This document shows, one piece after another, positions 11,953 through 24,500 of a DNA stretch of 64,000 nucleotides. The notes below the pieces were generated by a model. That model was not told the origin of the DNA. It saw only the letters and a list, made by a program, of their open reading frames with translations, and did no database searches. Location of the stretch: positions 29,454,246-29,518,245 of the forward strand of contig CM039510.1 in assembly GCA_022432975.1 (NCBI GenBank). The letters are read 5' to 3'. The position numbers were made by a program, and so were the translations under genes. Source of the DNA: Begonia masoniana (taxonomy: Eukaryota; Streptophyta; Magnoliopsida; Cucurbitales; Begoniaceae). Positions within the stretch are counted from its first letter, which is position 1. The number at the start of each line of letters is the position of its first letter.

Positions 11953-12291
11953 GGGAAATTACCAAAAACAACCACAAACTACGCACGTTTTCCAAAAACA
12001 ACCACAAACAAAAAATTTTCCCGATTCAAACCATCAACTATTCGAAAACTGCCAATTATGACCACTCCGGACGGACGGACGTCGTTTGCGTCCGTCCGGG
12101 AGTTTTTGGACCCGACCCGGACGGACGATAAATTATTCCGTCCGTCCCCAATTGTTGGTTCAATCAACATCTGCCACGTGTCGCCACGTTGCCCGTTCGG
12201 ACGCGTTAATTACCCGTCCGTCCGGGTAACTTAAAAAATACCCCGGACGGACTGGATAAGTTCCCGTCCGTCCGGGCGATCGATTATAATC
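11953..12291 (+). repeat. MULE left terminal inverted repeat
   Basis: This 339-bp repeat matches 29569-29909 in reverse complement, ending at CGATCGATTATAATC. The outer 70 bp contain two ACCAAAAACAACCACAAAC-type blocks. The inner part holds several inverted pairs of CCGGACGGACG and CGTCCGTCCGG that could form hairpins. Confidence 0.95.
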
Positions 12292-12852
12292 CAGCGAAGC
12301 CGGGTTTTTGGATTTTTCACCGGAGAAAAAAATCTCGAGGCGACGAAATTACTTTTCACTCGAAGCTTTGAAATTTTTCATAGATTAGCGAAAAAAAAAG
12401 CGTCTGTGGTAATTTCTTTATCAATTCTGATTTATTTACTTCAAGTTTTAATCTAAATAACGAAAAAAACCAAGCCCTAATTTCAAAGGGGAAAATTGTG
12501 AAACGAGGACGGACGGGAAAATGTAGAGTCCGTCCGGGTTTGACCCACGGACGGACGCGTAAAAAGGCGTCCGTCAGGGGGACGGCATTTAATTAAACCC
12601 GGACGGACGCGTATAAAGGCGTCCGTCCAAGGGACTTCATTTAATGAAACCCGGACGGACGCGTAATAGTGCGTCCGTCTGGCCGAGACCAAATATTCTA
12701 AAATTTGATTTTTTTTTTGTCTTTTCAATTTTTCTGTTCGTTTAATGGGTGTATGTGAAATTATATTAATGTCAAAACTATTTTGTATTCAATTTATAGG
12801 ATATTGTGTCAATTGAATAACATTTTGATTTTTTTTCAGATAATTGTCGCAA
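12292..12852 (+). promoter_or_regulatory. MULE left subterminal region and transposase leader
   Basis: Further inverted pairs of CCGGACGGACGCG and CGCGTCCGTCC-type motifs lie at about 12505-12680, outside the matched inverted repeat. The rest is AT-rich leader before the transposase ATG. The motifs probably serve as transposase contacts or promoter sites; that is inference from their clustering near both ends. Confidence 0.5.
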
Positions 12853-15171
12853 ATGGCTGAGAGATTGGATGATGTAACTGAGTCTGCGAACATAGACTGG
12901 TATATGGAGGAGGACGCTCCCATGTACGGTGATATTCAAGCATTTGACCACTTAGAGGGTGATGGAGAAATACAAGTGTGTTCAATTTCAAAAACCTTAG
13001 ACGATGAGCTACGAACACCATTCAATTCTGAGGATGACGAGGTGCAAAGCAGACAAACAAGGGCTGCAGATTCTGGTGATTTTGCTTTGAGTAGAAAATA
13101 TGTATCTTTGCAGGCCATTAGAAATGAAATACGAGACTATTCTTTGAAAAAAGGATATGATATCAAGATCGTTAAAAGTGGGAGGAACAGATTGACGGCA
13201 AAATGTAAAGGAGTAGATTGTCAATGGCATCTGCATGCGTCGACCATGCAAAATGAGGCCACCTTCCAAATAAAGTCATACTGTGATGATCACAATTGCG
13301 TAAGGGTATTTGATAATCGGCACGCTACAGCAAAGTGGTTGGCAACAACTTATTCAGATAGGTTCAAAAGTCAACCTGACTGGCCCATTAATGATATTAT
13401 CGAGACAGTGAGGCGGGAACACAAAGTTAACATTAAGCCAAACCTTGCGAGAAGAGGAAGAACCCAAGCAAAAGAAGCTAATTTTGGGAGGAACGAAGAA
13501 CAACTGAAGATACTTCGTTCCTATGGAGCTGAAATATTAAGATCAAATCCAGGTAGCACACTGGTAATAGATGGTGACCTGGTCGTTCAGGATAGAAATG
13601 AGAAGATGATGTTTAAAAGAATGTACATGTGTATGGCTGCATGCAAAGCAGCTTTGTTGGATATGGGCAGACCTCTTATTTGTTTAGATGGATGTCATCT
13701 GAAGGGAGCCTGCCCCGGCCAATTACTCACGGCCGTGAGTATTGATGGCAACAATGGTATATATCCCATAGCTGTTGCCAACGTGGAATCAGAATCTCAA
13801 GTCTCGTGGACGTGGTTTTTGGAGATATTGCGAAACGACTTAGGCATTCACGAAGGCCGAGGATGGACATTTGTGTCGGATCGACAGAAGGTATATATTG
13901 TTATTACTCTTATTATTTGGATCGGCAGAAGTTATTGTTTTAATTTGAGCCTGTTTTTCTTTAAAATTGCAGGGATTGTTGAATGCAGTGGATGAGATAT
14001 TTAATTTAGCCGAACACCGTTTCTGCCAGAGGCATATGTATTCAAACTACAAAGGAAAATTTCCGGGCCTAGCGTATAAAGATGTGATGTGGAATGCAGC
14101 AAGGGCAACCACAAGGGAATATTTTGAGCTAGCAATGAGGAAAGTATATGAGCTCAATAAGGACGCCCATGCATGGCTTCGACGAACACCACCTAGATTT
14201 TGGGTCAGTCATGCATTTTCGACAATTCCCAAGTGTGACTTGGGCTTGAATAATTTATGTGAGTCTTTCAATGCAGTTCTTTTGCCTGCCCGGAACATGC
14301 CGATTTTGACGATGTTTGAGATGATTCGAAAGACCCTGATGACACGCATTGTCAAAAAACACGAGGAGATGCTCAAGGTAGAAGATGTTCTGTGTCCTAA
14401 GATTAGGAAGAAGCTAGAGAGGCTGAAAGGGACAGCTTACGATTGGAGGGCTGAGTTAGCGGGAAATGCACTGTTTCAGGTTTGTTCAACTTGTTCATAC
14501 TGATATGTTCATCTTAGTTTGTTCTACTTGTTCATACTGAGTTTGTTTATGCACTGTTTCAGGTTAGCAACGGAGACGAACAATATATCGTTGACCTCAA
14601 TGAAGGCCAGTGAGCATGTCGAGGGTGGGAGATTTCTGGCATCCCTTGTGTTCACGCCGTTGCATGCATCAATTTGATGAGAAAGCCGATGGAAGATTAT
14701 GTTCATATATATTATCATCGGGACACATATCTGGAGATGTATTCGCACTTCATTCGTCCCATTAATGGGCAAAAAATGTGGCCAGAACCAGAGAATAGGA
14801 CCCCAATCATTCCGGGTCAGAGAAGGCCTCAACCTGGTAGGCCAAAGAAGAAAATAATTCGCGATGTCGATGAGCCTTCTACCACTTCTCGTGGTCCGCG
14901 TGGTCTGACTTCTAAGAAGAAGTCTACGATGACGTGTTGTAAATGTGGATGTCAGGGGCATAACAGTCGCACATGTTCTGAGAGGGGATCCACTTCACGT
15001 GCTTCTGCTTCGCGTGACACATTTATGGGTTTCCAAATCGTTGGCGGGACGCAGGTACATTTTTATTATTATTCTCGTAAACAAAATTTCGCTATTATGT
15101 TCTAATATAACTATCAATACGTGCAGGAATCTACTACAGGCAATCAGGAAAGCGGCCATGAGAGAGAATGA
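12853..15171 (+). pseudogene. MULE (MURA-type) transposase, one in-frame stop
   Basis: Four exons can be read: 12853-13890, 13973-14479, 14563-15054 and 15127-15171, all phase 0 with GT-AG introns; together 693 codons before the stop. Domains in order are an acidic amino terminus; the MuDR amino-terminal domain with CKGVDCQWHLHAS; the MULE transposase core with the first catalytic Asp in CLDGCHLKG (residue 279) and the second in SDRQKG (343); the HRFCQRH C-x2-H signature; a SWIM finger; and a CCHC knuckle (CCKCGCQGHNSRTC). The third acidic residue I cannot place with certainty. The codon for the first SWIM cysteine (14611-14613) is TGA, so the protein would stop at residue 532 before the zinc finger and knuckle. 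ATG 12853 was chosen as the first Met in frame (MAERLDD) with A at -3. Transposition by this copy is doubtful. Confidence 0.85.
14464..14577 (+). repeat. Intron 2 of the MULE transposase, bounded by direct repeats
   Basis: The 83-bp intron (14480-14562) lies between two copies of TGCACTGTTTCAGGTT, one spanning the donor and one spanning the acceptor. Within it TTTGTTC-ACTTGTTCATACTGA also occurs twice, about 46 bp apart. The splice AG|GT lies at the same place in both repeat copies. Confidence 0.75.
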
Positions 15172-15660
15172 TGGATATCTTTGTCCGAAACTTCCACGAG
15201 AAAATGATTCGCTCGGACAACTATCTTTTTGCCAACGGTACCATATCCCGGTCTTCTTGGAAGGCTCAGAGCCTTTTGAAGAAACACGCACATGTTCTGA
15301 GAGGGGATACACACTTCGCGTGCTTCTGCTTCGCGTGACACATTTATGGGTTTTTGAACCGTTGGCGGGACGCAGGTACATTTTTACTATTATTCTCCTA
15401 AACAAAAGTTCGCTATTATGTTCTAATATAACTCTCAATACGTGCAGGAATCTGAGAGAGACTGATGGATATCTTTGTCCGAAACTTCCAACGAGAAAAT
15501 GATTCGTGCAGAAAATCTTAGAGAGACTGATGGATATCTTTGTCCGAAACTTCCACGAGAAAATGATTCGCTCGACAACTATCTTTTTGCCCACGGTAAC
15601 CATATCCCGGTCTTCTTGAAGCATGAGAAGAGAACGATGGAAGACGATGACATACAGATG
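15172..15660 (+). repeat. Rearranged tandem duplications of the transposase 3' end
   Basis: The segment covering the end of exon 3, intron 3 and the exon 4 acceptor (about 14968-15130) is repeated at about 15287-15450. The following GATGGATATCTTTGTCCGAA block (from about 15169) recurs near 15462 and 15525. All copies lie beyond the exon 4 stop, so they are untranslated or dead duplicates. Several short frames here are by-products. Confidence 0.8.
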
Positions 15661-16334
15661 GTGGAGAGCGGATCATCTTCATTTTATGCATATTTGATGT
15701 ATCTTATAGTTTGTACAACAAATTGTATTTTATAATGAGAAATTATACCGTTCCTACGTTGAAGTTATCAAACCAGTATGAGTAACAAAATTTAAAACCA
15801 TTTCTATGAAGCATCTAACAGAAAAGAAACTTCCACATATTGAGAAGGTCGTTTCACGTCACTCCCACCATTACTGCCTGAAGTTTTTTCAACGCTGCTT
15901 CCAATTACGACAGAAGAAAGAGAAATGCAGAGTGAAATAAGAGGGAAAATCGCAGAATTTGTAATGTCCCTTTGATAATTAAAGTGGGAAAAAATTAGAA
16001 ATTTTGGCAGAGTTTCCTTTGTTTTTAGTCTCCCCCACAGCTAGTATCATCCTGCATATTTGAATATCCAAACAGTTCCAGTATTTTGCCTCAAACATCA
16101 ATTGCATCCAACAAAAATAAATATAACTAATGAACATCAAATTAATGAATATCCAACTACAAGTACTACAAATTTTCATCATCCAAATACAGTACATCAT
16201 CAAAGTTTACAAAAAAAAACTCTCGGTCTCTGTGCATCGCCCTCGGTCGTCCCCTCTCTGCACGTAATAAAAGAAAGTTAGATTATAATGAGTTGAAATG
16301 TAATTAATAATGAGAAAAATATGTTCAAATATAC
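15661..16334. other. MULE internal spacer between the two convergent genes
   Basis: No coding sequence is supported. The region should contain the 3' ends of the transposase (from the left) and of the second gene (from the right). It is AT-rich, and no clear terminator signal can be assigned. Confidence 0.4.
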
Positions 16335-17603
16335 CTAAGCTTGGGCAGCGTCGTCATCTCCAGTCCCCAGCAGCACACCCTCGTCGTCACCATCCCCCGG
16401 CAACACACCCTCGTCATTTCCATCCCTCGGCAGCACAACCTCGTCATCTCCATCACCGGTCAGGAGTACCTCATCATCGTCACCATCGGCACTAACAGCA
16501 CCAGCTCTCCCAAGATCGTCAGGATCAAAGGAATGGGCATCTATCCAATCCTGGCAGATCCGTCTAGTCTCTCTGTGGTACTCCATCATATCTCTGAGGT
16601 ACTGCATCATGTTTGCTTGACTAGATTGAACAGTCTGCACCTCCGTTCGAACGGACGCCACCTCCCTTCGAACATTCTCTATCAGCGCCGTAATAGAAGC
16701 CATATCTGTGGGAGGCATGATCTGAGGGGGGAGTTGCCCTCGACGAGGGTGTTGCAGCACAGGAGGGGGCCGAACATCATTCCCCTCCGTCCACTGTCCG
16801 TCGACCTCACGCAGCCCCATCTTCACCAAATGCAGCCTGCCGAACGCATCTGCGGGCCGCTGTGGTATAGTCTGTGCCACTCGCGGTAACTGAATCTGAA
16901 AATGCTCAATAATCTTCTGAATCAAGACAGTGTACGCGAGGTTCTTGGTTCGTGTGCGTGAGATCTCACTAATGTGACTCAGAATCACATAGCCGGGGTC
17001 GAAGAAGTTACTGCTATACAATTTCTCCATGACATAGAGACACATGTAGCTAACATGATCTCTATGTCCAACGCGCGGTAGAATGGTGTGTGCTATAAGG
17101 TTATGGATGACGCAAGCTTTCACATTCAAATCTTTTGCTCCTGGCTTCACGATGTCCACAAGATAAGCGTTCCGATGAATCTGTCTAATGAACGCTGTTC
17201 CCTCCGCTGTGGCAAGCATGGGCAATTTTTTCTGGGAATGGTAGTACTTTTCTGCCCCTTCTGCGTGAAAGCCAAGCACCTCATTCACAACCTGTGGCGT
17301 CACTTCATACTCCTCACCCAGTATGTAGGTCTTTATAACTCCCGACCTCCCTGAAAATCTCATGTTAGCATAGAATAGGCGAACCATTTTTTCACAGCTG
17401 ACTCCCCGAATGGTGTAGAGTCCTTGAAGTCCGATCCTGTCAAACATTTCTTTTAACTCCAAGGACTCCCATCCTGAAAATTTTTAATAACAAATACATG
17501 AGACTAGTTCAACTAAATATTGTCGAAACAATTTGTAAGAATAATTGACTCAACCTGTAAAGTCCACCATCTTCGTCAACGACACCTTTTGGTGTACTAT
17601 ATC

Positions 17604-20600
17604 TGTAGCACCTGGTTCCATTAAACCCAATTTAATTTGTCAAATTAAGATGTGCAAATATGGATTAGGTTAATGAATGGATATGCAAGGGCATTATGGT
17701 AAATTAAAAACTTATTAGTGGATAACCTATTTAAAATAAATTTATTGAGCTTAGCCGCCACTGTTCATTCTTGCTCTCGGCTTTCAGCTCAAACCAGCAG
17801 ACTTCCCAGGCGATTTCCTTCCCCGAGTCCGTTCGCCAAGCTAGGTAAGTTTTTACCTCGATTTTTCTGACTTAGTAACTAAGGAAGATTGTATGGGGGA
17901 GTGTTGGATATGTATTTTGGGAACTCATCAGGAAAGTGAGTAGGTTTGGGTTTAGCATAGAATCAGTAATGCTTGGCGATCAGAACTCCCAACTGTTCCC
18001 TTAGGTTTTCTGAATGCCTTAGAATGAGATTTAGTATAGGTTGACTTAATGTTCTGTTTATGTTCTAGGTGAGAAAGATCCCGAAGAAGCTCCTAACCGA
18101 GCACTCGCCAAGAATCCAGGTAAGTAGAGTTTGTTTGTGCCTTCGGGCCTACATCACAAAACAGTAGGACTTATGTATGCTTTGTATGTTTATTTTCCAG
18201 TTGTCATGCATCATGTTTTTGAAAGAATTACGAAAATGAATTTACATGAAATGCATGGTAAGTGTGAGCAGGATGATCAGAACAACTGTTAAGGGGGATT
18301 AATCCGCCCCTTAACTGAGAACAGAGGATTGAGGTTTTGGGAAAAGTGATCCACTTCCCAATCCTACAGGGGGATCAGACCAGCTAACTATTAAGGGAAC
18401 TAATCCGCCCCTTAATTGAGATCAGAGGATGTATGCTTTGGGGGATGACTGATCCACTCTCCCATCGTACAGAGGGATCAACAGAGCTCGATTATGTATA
18501 CAATAGAGAGGAGAAATTAGAAACAGCATGTCTAGGAGATTTATGATTCAGTAATTCATTTCATTCATTGCTTTACTTGCTTAGCATTAGGCTAATAGAT
18601 GAGTTTTGTGATGTAGGTGAAGAAGTTACTGAAGGTATGTTTACCGACCAACATGAGGACTAGGCTGGTTGGAGGAGCATTTTCAGGCATCGGTTTGGTC
18701 ATCTGTTGAGGCGGTTTAATTCATGGCTGCAGGTGTTGAGTTGAGAGTGACTAGTTCAGTATAGATGTTTTTCTAAAAATTTTATGTAGATGTTTTTCTA
18801 AAAATTTTATGACAGTAGTGGTCTCAAAGTTTTGAATACATTTTAAAAATCTTCTGATATGGGTATTTTTTTGGATTTCTGAAAACATTGTTTTTACTGA
18901 ATTTTGAGTAATGCAATGGTTAAGTCGTTTTTGAATGATTTCAGTAGAGTAAGTAAATCCTTTCTGTAGTTGGAGTAGTGTTTTATAACGAGGAGTTGGT
19001 GAGATGTTGTTTTGTTCTCTATCGGTAGATGATGTCCATCGGTAGATGTGATGTTGAGTCATGGTTGAGTTATCTATCGGAAGATGGAAGTCTATCGGCA
19101 GATGAAGTTATGGTTGATTTCTCGGCAGATGAAGTTATGTTGACTCATCGGCAGATGGAGTTGTGTATGAAGTATGTTGACTTCATCGGCAGATGGAGTT
19201 GTGTATGAAGTTATGTTGACTTCATCGCTTCATCGGCAGATGAAGTTATGTTGACTTCATCGGCAGATGGAGTTGTGTATGAAGTTATGTTGACTTCATC
19301 GGCAGATGGAGTTGTGTATGAAGTTATGTTGACTTCATCGGCAGATGAAGTTATGTTGACTTCATCGGCAGATGGAGTTGTGTATGAAGTTATGTTGACT
19401 TCATCGGCAGATGAAGTTATGTTGACTTCATCGGCAGATGAAGTTATGTTGACTTCATCGGCAGATGGAGTTGTGTATGAAGTTATGTTGACTTCATCGG
19501 CAGATGGAGTTGTGTATGAAGTTATGTTGACTTCATCGGCAGATGAAGTTATGTTGACTTCATCGGCAGATGAAGTTATGTTGACTTCATCGGCAGATGA
19601 AGTTATGTTGACTTCATCGGCAGATGGAGTTGTGTATGAAGTTATGTTGACTTCATCGGCAGATGAAGTTATGTTGACTTCATCGGCAGATGGAGTTGTG
19701 TATGAAGTTATGTTGACTTCATCGGCAGATGGAGTTGTGTATGAAGTTATGTTGACTTCATCGGCAGATGAAGTTATGTTGACTTCATCGGCAGATGAAG
19801 TTATGTTGACTTCATCGGCAGATGGAGTTGTGTATGAAGTTATGTTGACTTCATCGGCAGATGAAGTTATGTTGACTTCATCGGCAGATGAAGTTATGTT
19901 GACTTCATCGGCAGATGGAGTTGTGTATGAAGTTATGTTGACTTCATCGGCAGATGAAGTTATGTTGACTTCATCGGCAGATGAAGTTATGTTGACTTCA
20001 TCGGCAGATGAAGTTATGTTGACTTCATCGGCAGATGAAGTTATGTTGACTTCATCGGCAGATGAAGTTATGTTGACTTCATCGGCAGATGAAGTTATGT
20101 TGACTTCATCGGCAGATGAAGTTATGTTGACTTCATCGGCAGATGAAGTTATGTTGACTTCATCGGCAGATGAAGTTATGTTGACTTCATCGGCAGATGA
20201 AGTTATGTTGACTTCATCGGCAGATGAAGTTATGTTGACTTCATCGGCAGATGAAGTTATGTTGACTTCATCGGCAGATGAAGTTATGTTGACTTCATCG
20301 GCAGATGAAGTTATGTTGACTTCATCGGCAGATGAAGTTATGTTGACTTCATCGGCAGATGAAGTTATGTTGACTTCATCGGCAGATGAAGTTATGTTGA
20401 CTTCATCGGCAGATGAAGTTATGTTGACTTCATCGGCAGATGAAGTTATGTTGACTTCATCGGCAGATGAAGTTATGTTGACTTCATCGGCAGATGAAGT
20501 TATGTTGACTTCATCGGCAGATGAAGTTATGTTGACTTCATCGGCAGATGAAGTTATGTTGACTTCATCGGCAGATGAAGTTATGTTGACTTCATCGGCA

Positions 20601-21391
20601 GATGAAGTTATGTTGACTTCATCGGCAGATGAAGTTATGTTGACTTCATCGGCAGATGAAGTTATGTTGACTTCATCGGCAGATGAAGTTATGTTGACTT
20701 CATCGGCAGATGAAGTTATGTTGACTTCATCGGCAGATGAAGTTATGTTGACTTCATCGGCAGATGAAGTTATGTTGACTTCATCGGCAGATGAAGTTAT
20801 GTTGACTTCATCGGCAGATGAAGTTATGTTGACTTCATCGGCAGATGAAGTTATGTTGACTTCATCGGCAGATGAAGTTATGTTGACTTCATCGGCAGAT
20901 GAAGTTATGTTGACTTCATCGGCAGATGAAGTTATGTTGACTTCATCGGCAGATGAAGTTATGTTGACTTCATCGGCAGATGAAGTTATGTTGACTTCAT
21001 CGGCAGATGAAGTTATGTTGACTTCATCGGCAGATGAAGTTATGTTGACTTCATCGGCAGATGAAGTTATGTTGACTTCATCGGCAGATGAAGTTATGTT
21101 GACTTCATCGGCAGATGAAGTTATGTTGACTTCATCGGCAGATGAAGTTATGTTGACTTCATCGGCAGATGAAGTTATGTTGACTTCATCGGCAGATGAA
21201 GTTATGTTGACTTCATCGGCAGATGAATAGTTGTTAGAATTATTTTTGCCGCTGCAGGTTTTAAATATTTTGAAATTTTAGAAAAGTCAAATTTTTGGCT
21301 GTCGAGTGAAATTTTAAATTTAGCATCCAGACGTCATGATTAGGTTCAGTGTATGAGTAGCAAACGGGTTCAGCTAACTTGGGGCGTTACA
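17604..21391 (+). repeat. Element 1 5' LTR (3,788 bp)
   Basis: Starts TGTAGCACCTGG and ends GGGGCGTTACA. It is about 1 kb longer than the 3' LTR, entirely because of the minisatellite at 19075-21230. Confidence 0.95.
19075..21230. repeat. LTR minisatellite, 27-bp and 39-bp units (5' LTR)
   Basis: The 27-bp unit is built on the quasi-palindrome TTCATCGGCAGATGAA; the 39-bp variant has 12 extra bases (GGAGTTGTGTAT) after GAT. From 19248 I count 10 long and 59 short units; the last 48 or so are all short and essentially identical. Both unit lengths are multiples of three and lack stops, so an apparent 660-codon frame results; I do not regard it as a gene. Confidence 0.95.
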
Positions 21392-21394
21392 AGT

Positions 21395-21406
21395 TGGTAT
21401 CAGAGC
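21395..21406 (+). other. Element 1 primer-binding site
   Basis: TGGTATCAGAGC, complementary to the 3' end of initiator tRNA-Met, lies three bases after the 5' LTR. Confidence 0.95.
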
Positions 21407-21539
21407 ATTGTTAAACGTTCAAAGAATTATCAACAGTGTCGATCGTTGATGGAAGTACTCCAACAATGTACGTGTTTATGTTAGTTTTAGTTATTAGCTA
21501 TTTATGAGAATAGTTAACCTTTTACAGGGATATCGTAAA

Positions 21540-24500
21540 ATGTCTAGACGACGGGTAGACGAGAATACAGAGGGGGACACCAAACCCGGAGAGTATGAGC
21601 CTTCTGGTGCTGATCAGGAGTGACAGACTGTGTACGCCAGTAATCTGATATGATGCGCCAGCAGTCCGATCAGTTGGGACTGCTACTGAACCGAGAGGTA
21701 CAAGGGAGTGCAACTCGGGTTCCAACAATGAACAGGCAGGAGAGAGGTTTAGGAGGTTGCGACCACCCCACTTTTGATGGAAAGTCAGCTAATCCAATTG
21801 TGGCCGAGGAATGGTTGAAAAAGATAGAAAGCATGTTTAGGTGTGCAAATGTGGGAGAAGGAGAAAAGGTCATTTTGGCAACCTTCCACCTTGCCGGTGA
21901 TGCTCAACTTTGGTGGGAAACGATGGAGACCACCATGATGTTCTTACGATGACTTGGACGCAATTTAAGGAGATTTTCTATGAGAAGTATTTTAACAGTA
22001 CGGTACAGACCACAAAGAAGTTGGAGTTCATGAACTTGAAACAGACAGGAACCACAGACAGACCGTAGCTGATTACAGCCGACAGTTTGAATCCCTATCA
22101 AGGTTTGCCGGACACCTCGCACGCAGAGATGAGGATAAAGTGTTCTAATTTGTGCATGGGCTGAAACCTGAGATTTATAGAGGAGTCAAGTTCTCGGGTA
22201 TAAAAGGATTGTCCTACAGTGAAGTAGTGTCCACGGCATTAGAAGTGGAAGAGGCGGAGATGAAGTGTGCTGGGTTTAGTGCAGCTCCATGAAAGTTCAC
22301 CCAGCCACACCATCACAGGGGAACGAAGAGGCCCGGTGAGGGCCAGGGCAGTCAAGGGAAGGAGAAGAAGACACCAGATACTAGGAAGTTCCCTCAATGC
22401 CCAAAGTGTTTAAGATTTCACCCGGGAGAGTGTAGAATTAGCGCGGGGAAGTGTTTCAACTGTGAGGAGACCGGGCATCTGCTTAAGGATTGCCCAAAGC
22501 CCAGAGTCCTTCGCTGTTATAATTGTAATAAAGTTGGCCACATGAATAGGGATTGTCCAGCTCTGAAGAATGGCCCTGTGAATGTTAAGCCAAGAATATT
22601 CTCCATGGTAGAATCGGGTGATGAAGATCAGCCTGCTGTTGTGTCAGGTACCATACTAGTCAATTTTATGCCTGCTTTTACTTTAATAGATTCAGGTGCA
22701 ACACATTCCTTCATAGCGTCTGTATTTGTTGATAAATTAGACGTTGAGCCTTCACTTTCTAAGCATATGTTTAATGTTGCTTTACCTTCTGGCGAACGCA
22801 TGCGCTCTAGTCGTATGCTGCTTAATAGTGTAGTGACAGTAGAAGGTAAGAACCTACCTGCTGATCTCATTATTTTAGAGATCATGGGATTTGATGTAAT
22901 CTTAGGAATGGATTGGCTATTTAAGCACTATGCCACAATAGACTGTAGAACTGGAATAGTTAGTTTCCAACCCCCTGGTGGTTCGAAACACACCTTTCAA
23001 GCCTCAAGGAGAGACAGAAGGATGTCTGTTTTATCCTCTGTCGGCGCTAAACCTTTCCCGTATAGTGAGTATTCATGCTTTCTGACCAGCGTATTTGACA
23101 CAAGGCTGGTAGGAGAACCGAGTCTCCAAAAGGTTCCAATAGCTCAAGATTTCCCTGAAGTTTTCCTTGATGACCTGCCTGGTTTACCACCTGATAGAGA
23201 GATCGAATTTGTGGTGGATGTCTATCCTGGTGCTGAACCTATATCTAAGAATCCATACAGATTGGCACCAACGGAACTCAAGGAATTAAAGAAACAGTTA
23301 GAGGAACTGTTGGAAAAAGGATTCATACGGTCGAGTTATTCGCCGTGGGGTGCACCAGTTCTCTTTGTTAAGAAAAAGGATGGATCAATGCGCATGTGCA
23401 TTGACTACCGAGAATTAAATAGGTTAACCATCAAGAATACGTACCCATTACCTAGGATCGATGATTTGTTTGACCAACTTCAAGGTGCACGAGTTTTCTC
23501 TAAGATTGACTTAAGATCGGGGTACTACCAACTAAAGGTTAAATCTGAGGATATACCAAAAACTGCCTTTCGTACGAGATATGGACATTACGAATTTTTG
23601 GTTATGTCCTTTGGTTTGACAAATGCACCAGCAGCCTTTATGGATCTTATGAATAGAGCGTTTCACGAGTTTTTAGATAAGTTTGTCAGTGTATTCATTG
23701 ATGATATCTTGATTTATTCACGAAATAAGGATGACCATGTAAGGCATTTAACCTTAGTACTAGAAACATTGAAACGACATCAGCTTTTCGCCAAGTTTTC
23801 CAAGTGTGAATTTTGGTTGGACAGAATTCACTTTTTGGGTCATGTGATCTCGGGTGACGGAATATCCGTTGATCCAGCCAAGGTTCAAGCAGTCAAGGAC
23901 TGGCCTCAACCAAAGAATGCTTCTGATATTAGGAGTTTTCTCGGGTTAGCAGGGTATTACAGGAAGTTTATTGAAGGATTCTCAAAGGTTGCAACACCCC
24001 TCACTCGTTTAACTAGGAAGAACATAAGGTATGCATGAACTGAGGAGTGTGAGTTCAGTTTCCAAACCTTAAAGCAGAAATTGACTAATGCACCAATACT
24101 AACCCTTCCTGTCGAAAATGGTAAGTTTAGTATTTATTGCGATGCCTCCAAAGTTGGACTTGGATGTGTTTTGATGCAAGATGGTAAGGTCATAGCTTAT
24201 GCTTCTAGGCAATTAAAGGTGCATGAGAAGAATTATCCTACGCATGACTTAGAATTAGCTGCGGTGGTTTTTGCATTAAAGATTTGGAGGCACTACTTGT
24301 ATGGACAGACTTGTGAAATATTTTCAGATCATAAAAGTCTGAAGTATATTTTCACGCAGAAGGAATTAAACATGAGACAACGAAGATGGTTGGAGTTTGT
24401 TAAAGACTACGATTTTGAGATTAAATACCACCCTGGTAAGGCCAATGTGGTGGCTGATGCATTAAGTAGAGTAATACCGTCAGCCTCAGCTTTGATTCTG

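Noticed and set aside
14611..14613. TGA at a cysteine position as selenocysteine
   Set aside because: Land plants lack the selenocysteine machinery, and no SECIS-like context is evident; a nonsense mutation is the simpler reading.
19248..21230. A 660-codon open frame made of MLTSSADEV repeats
   Set aside because: It lies entirely in LTR minisatellite DNA whose unit lengths are multiples of three and lack stops; the partner LTR has a different length and order of units, and it has no non-repeat domain.
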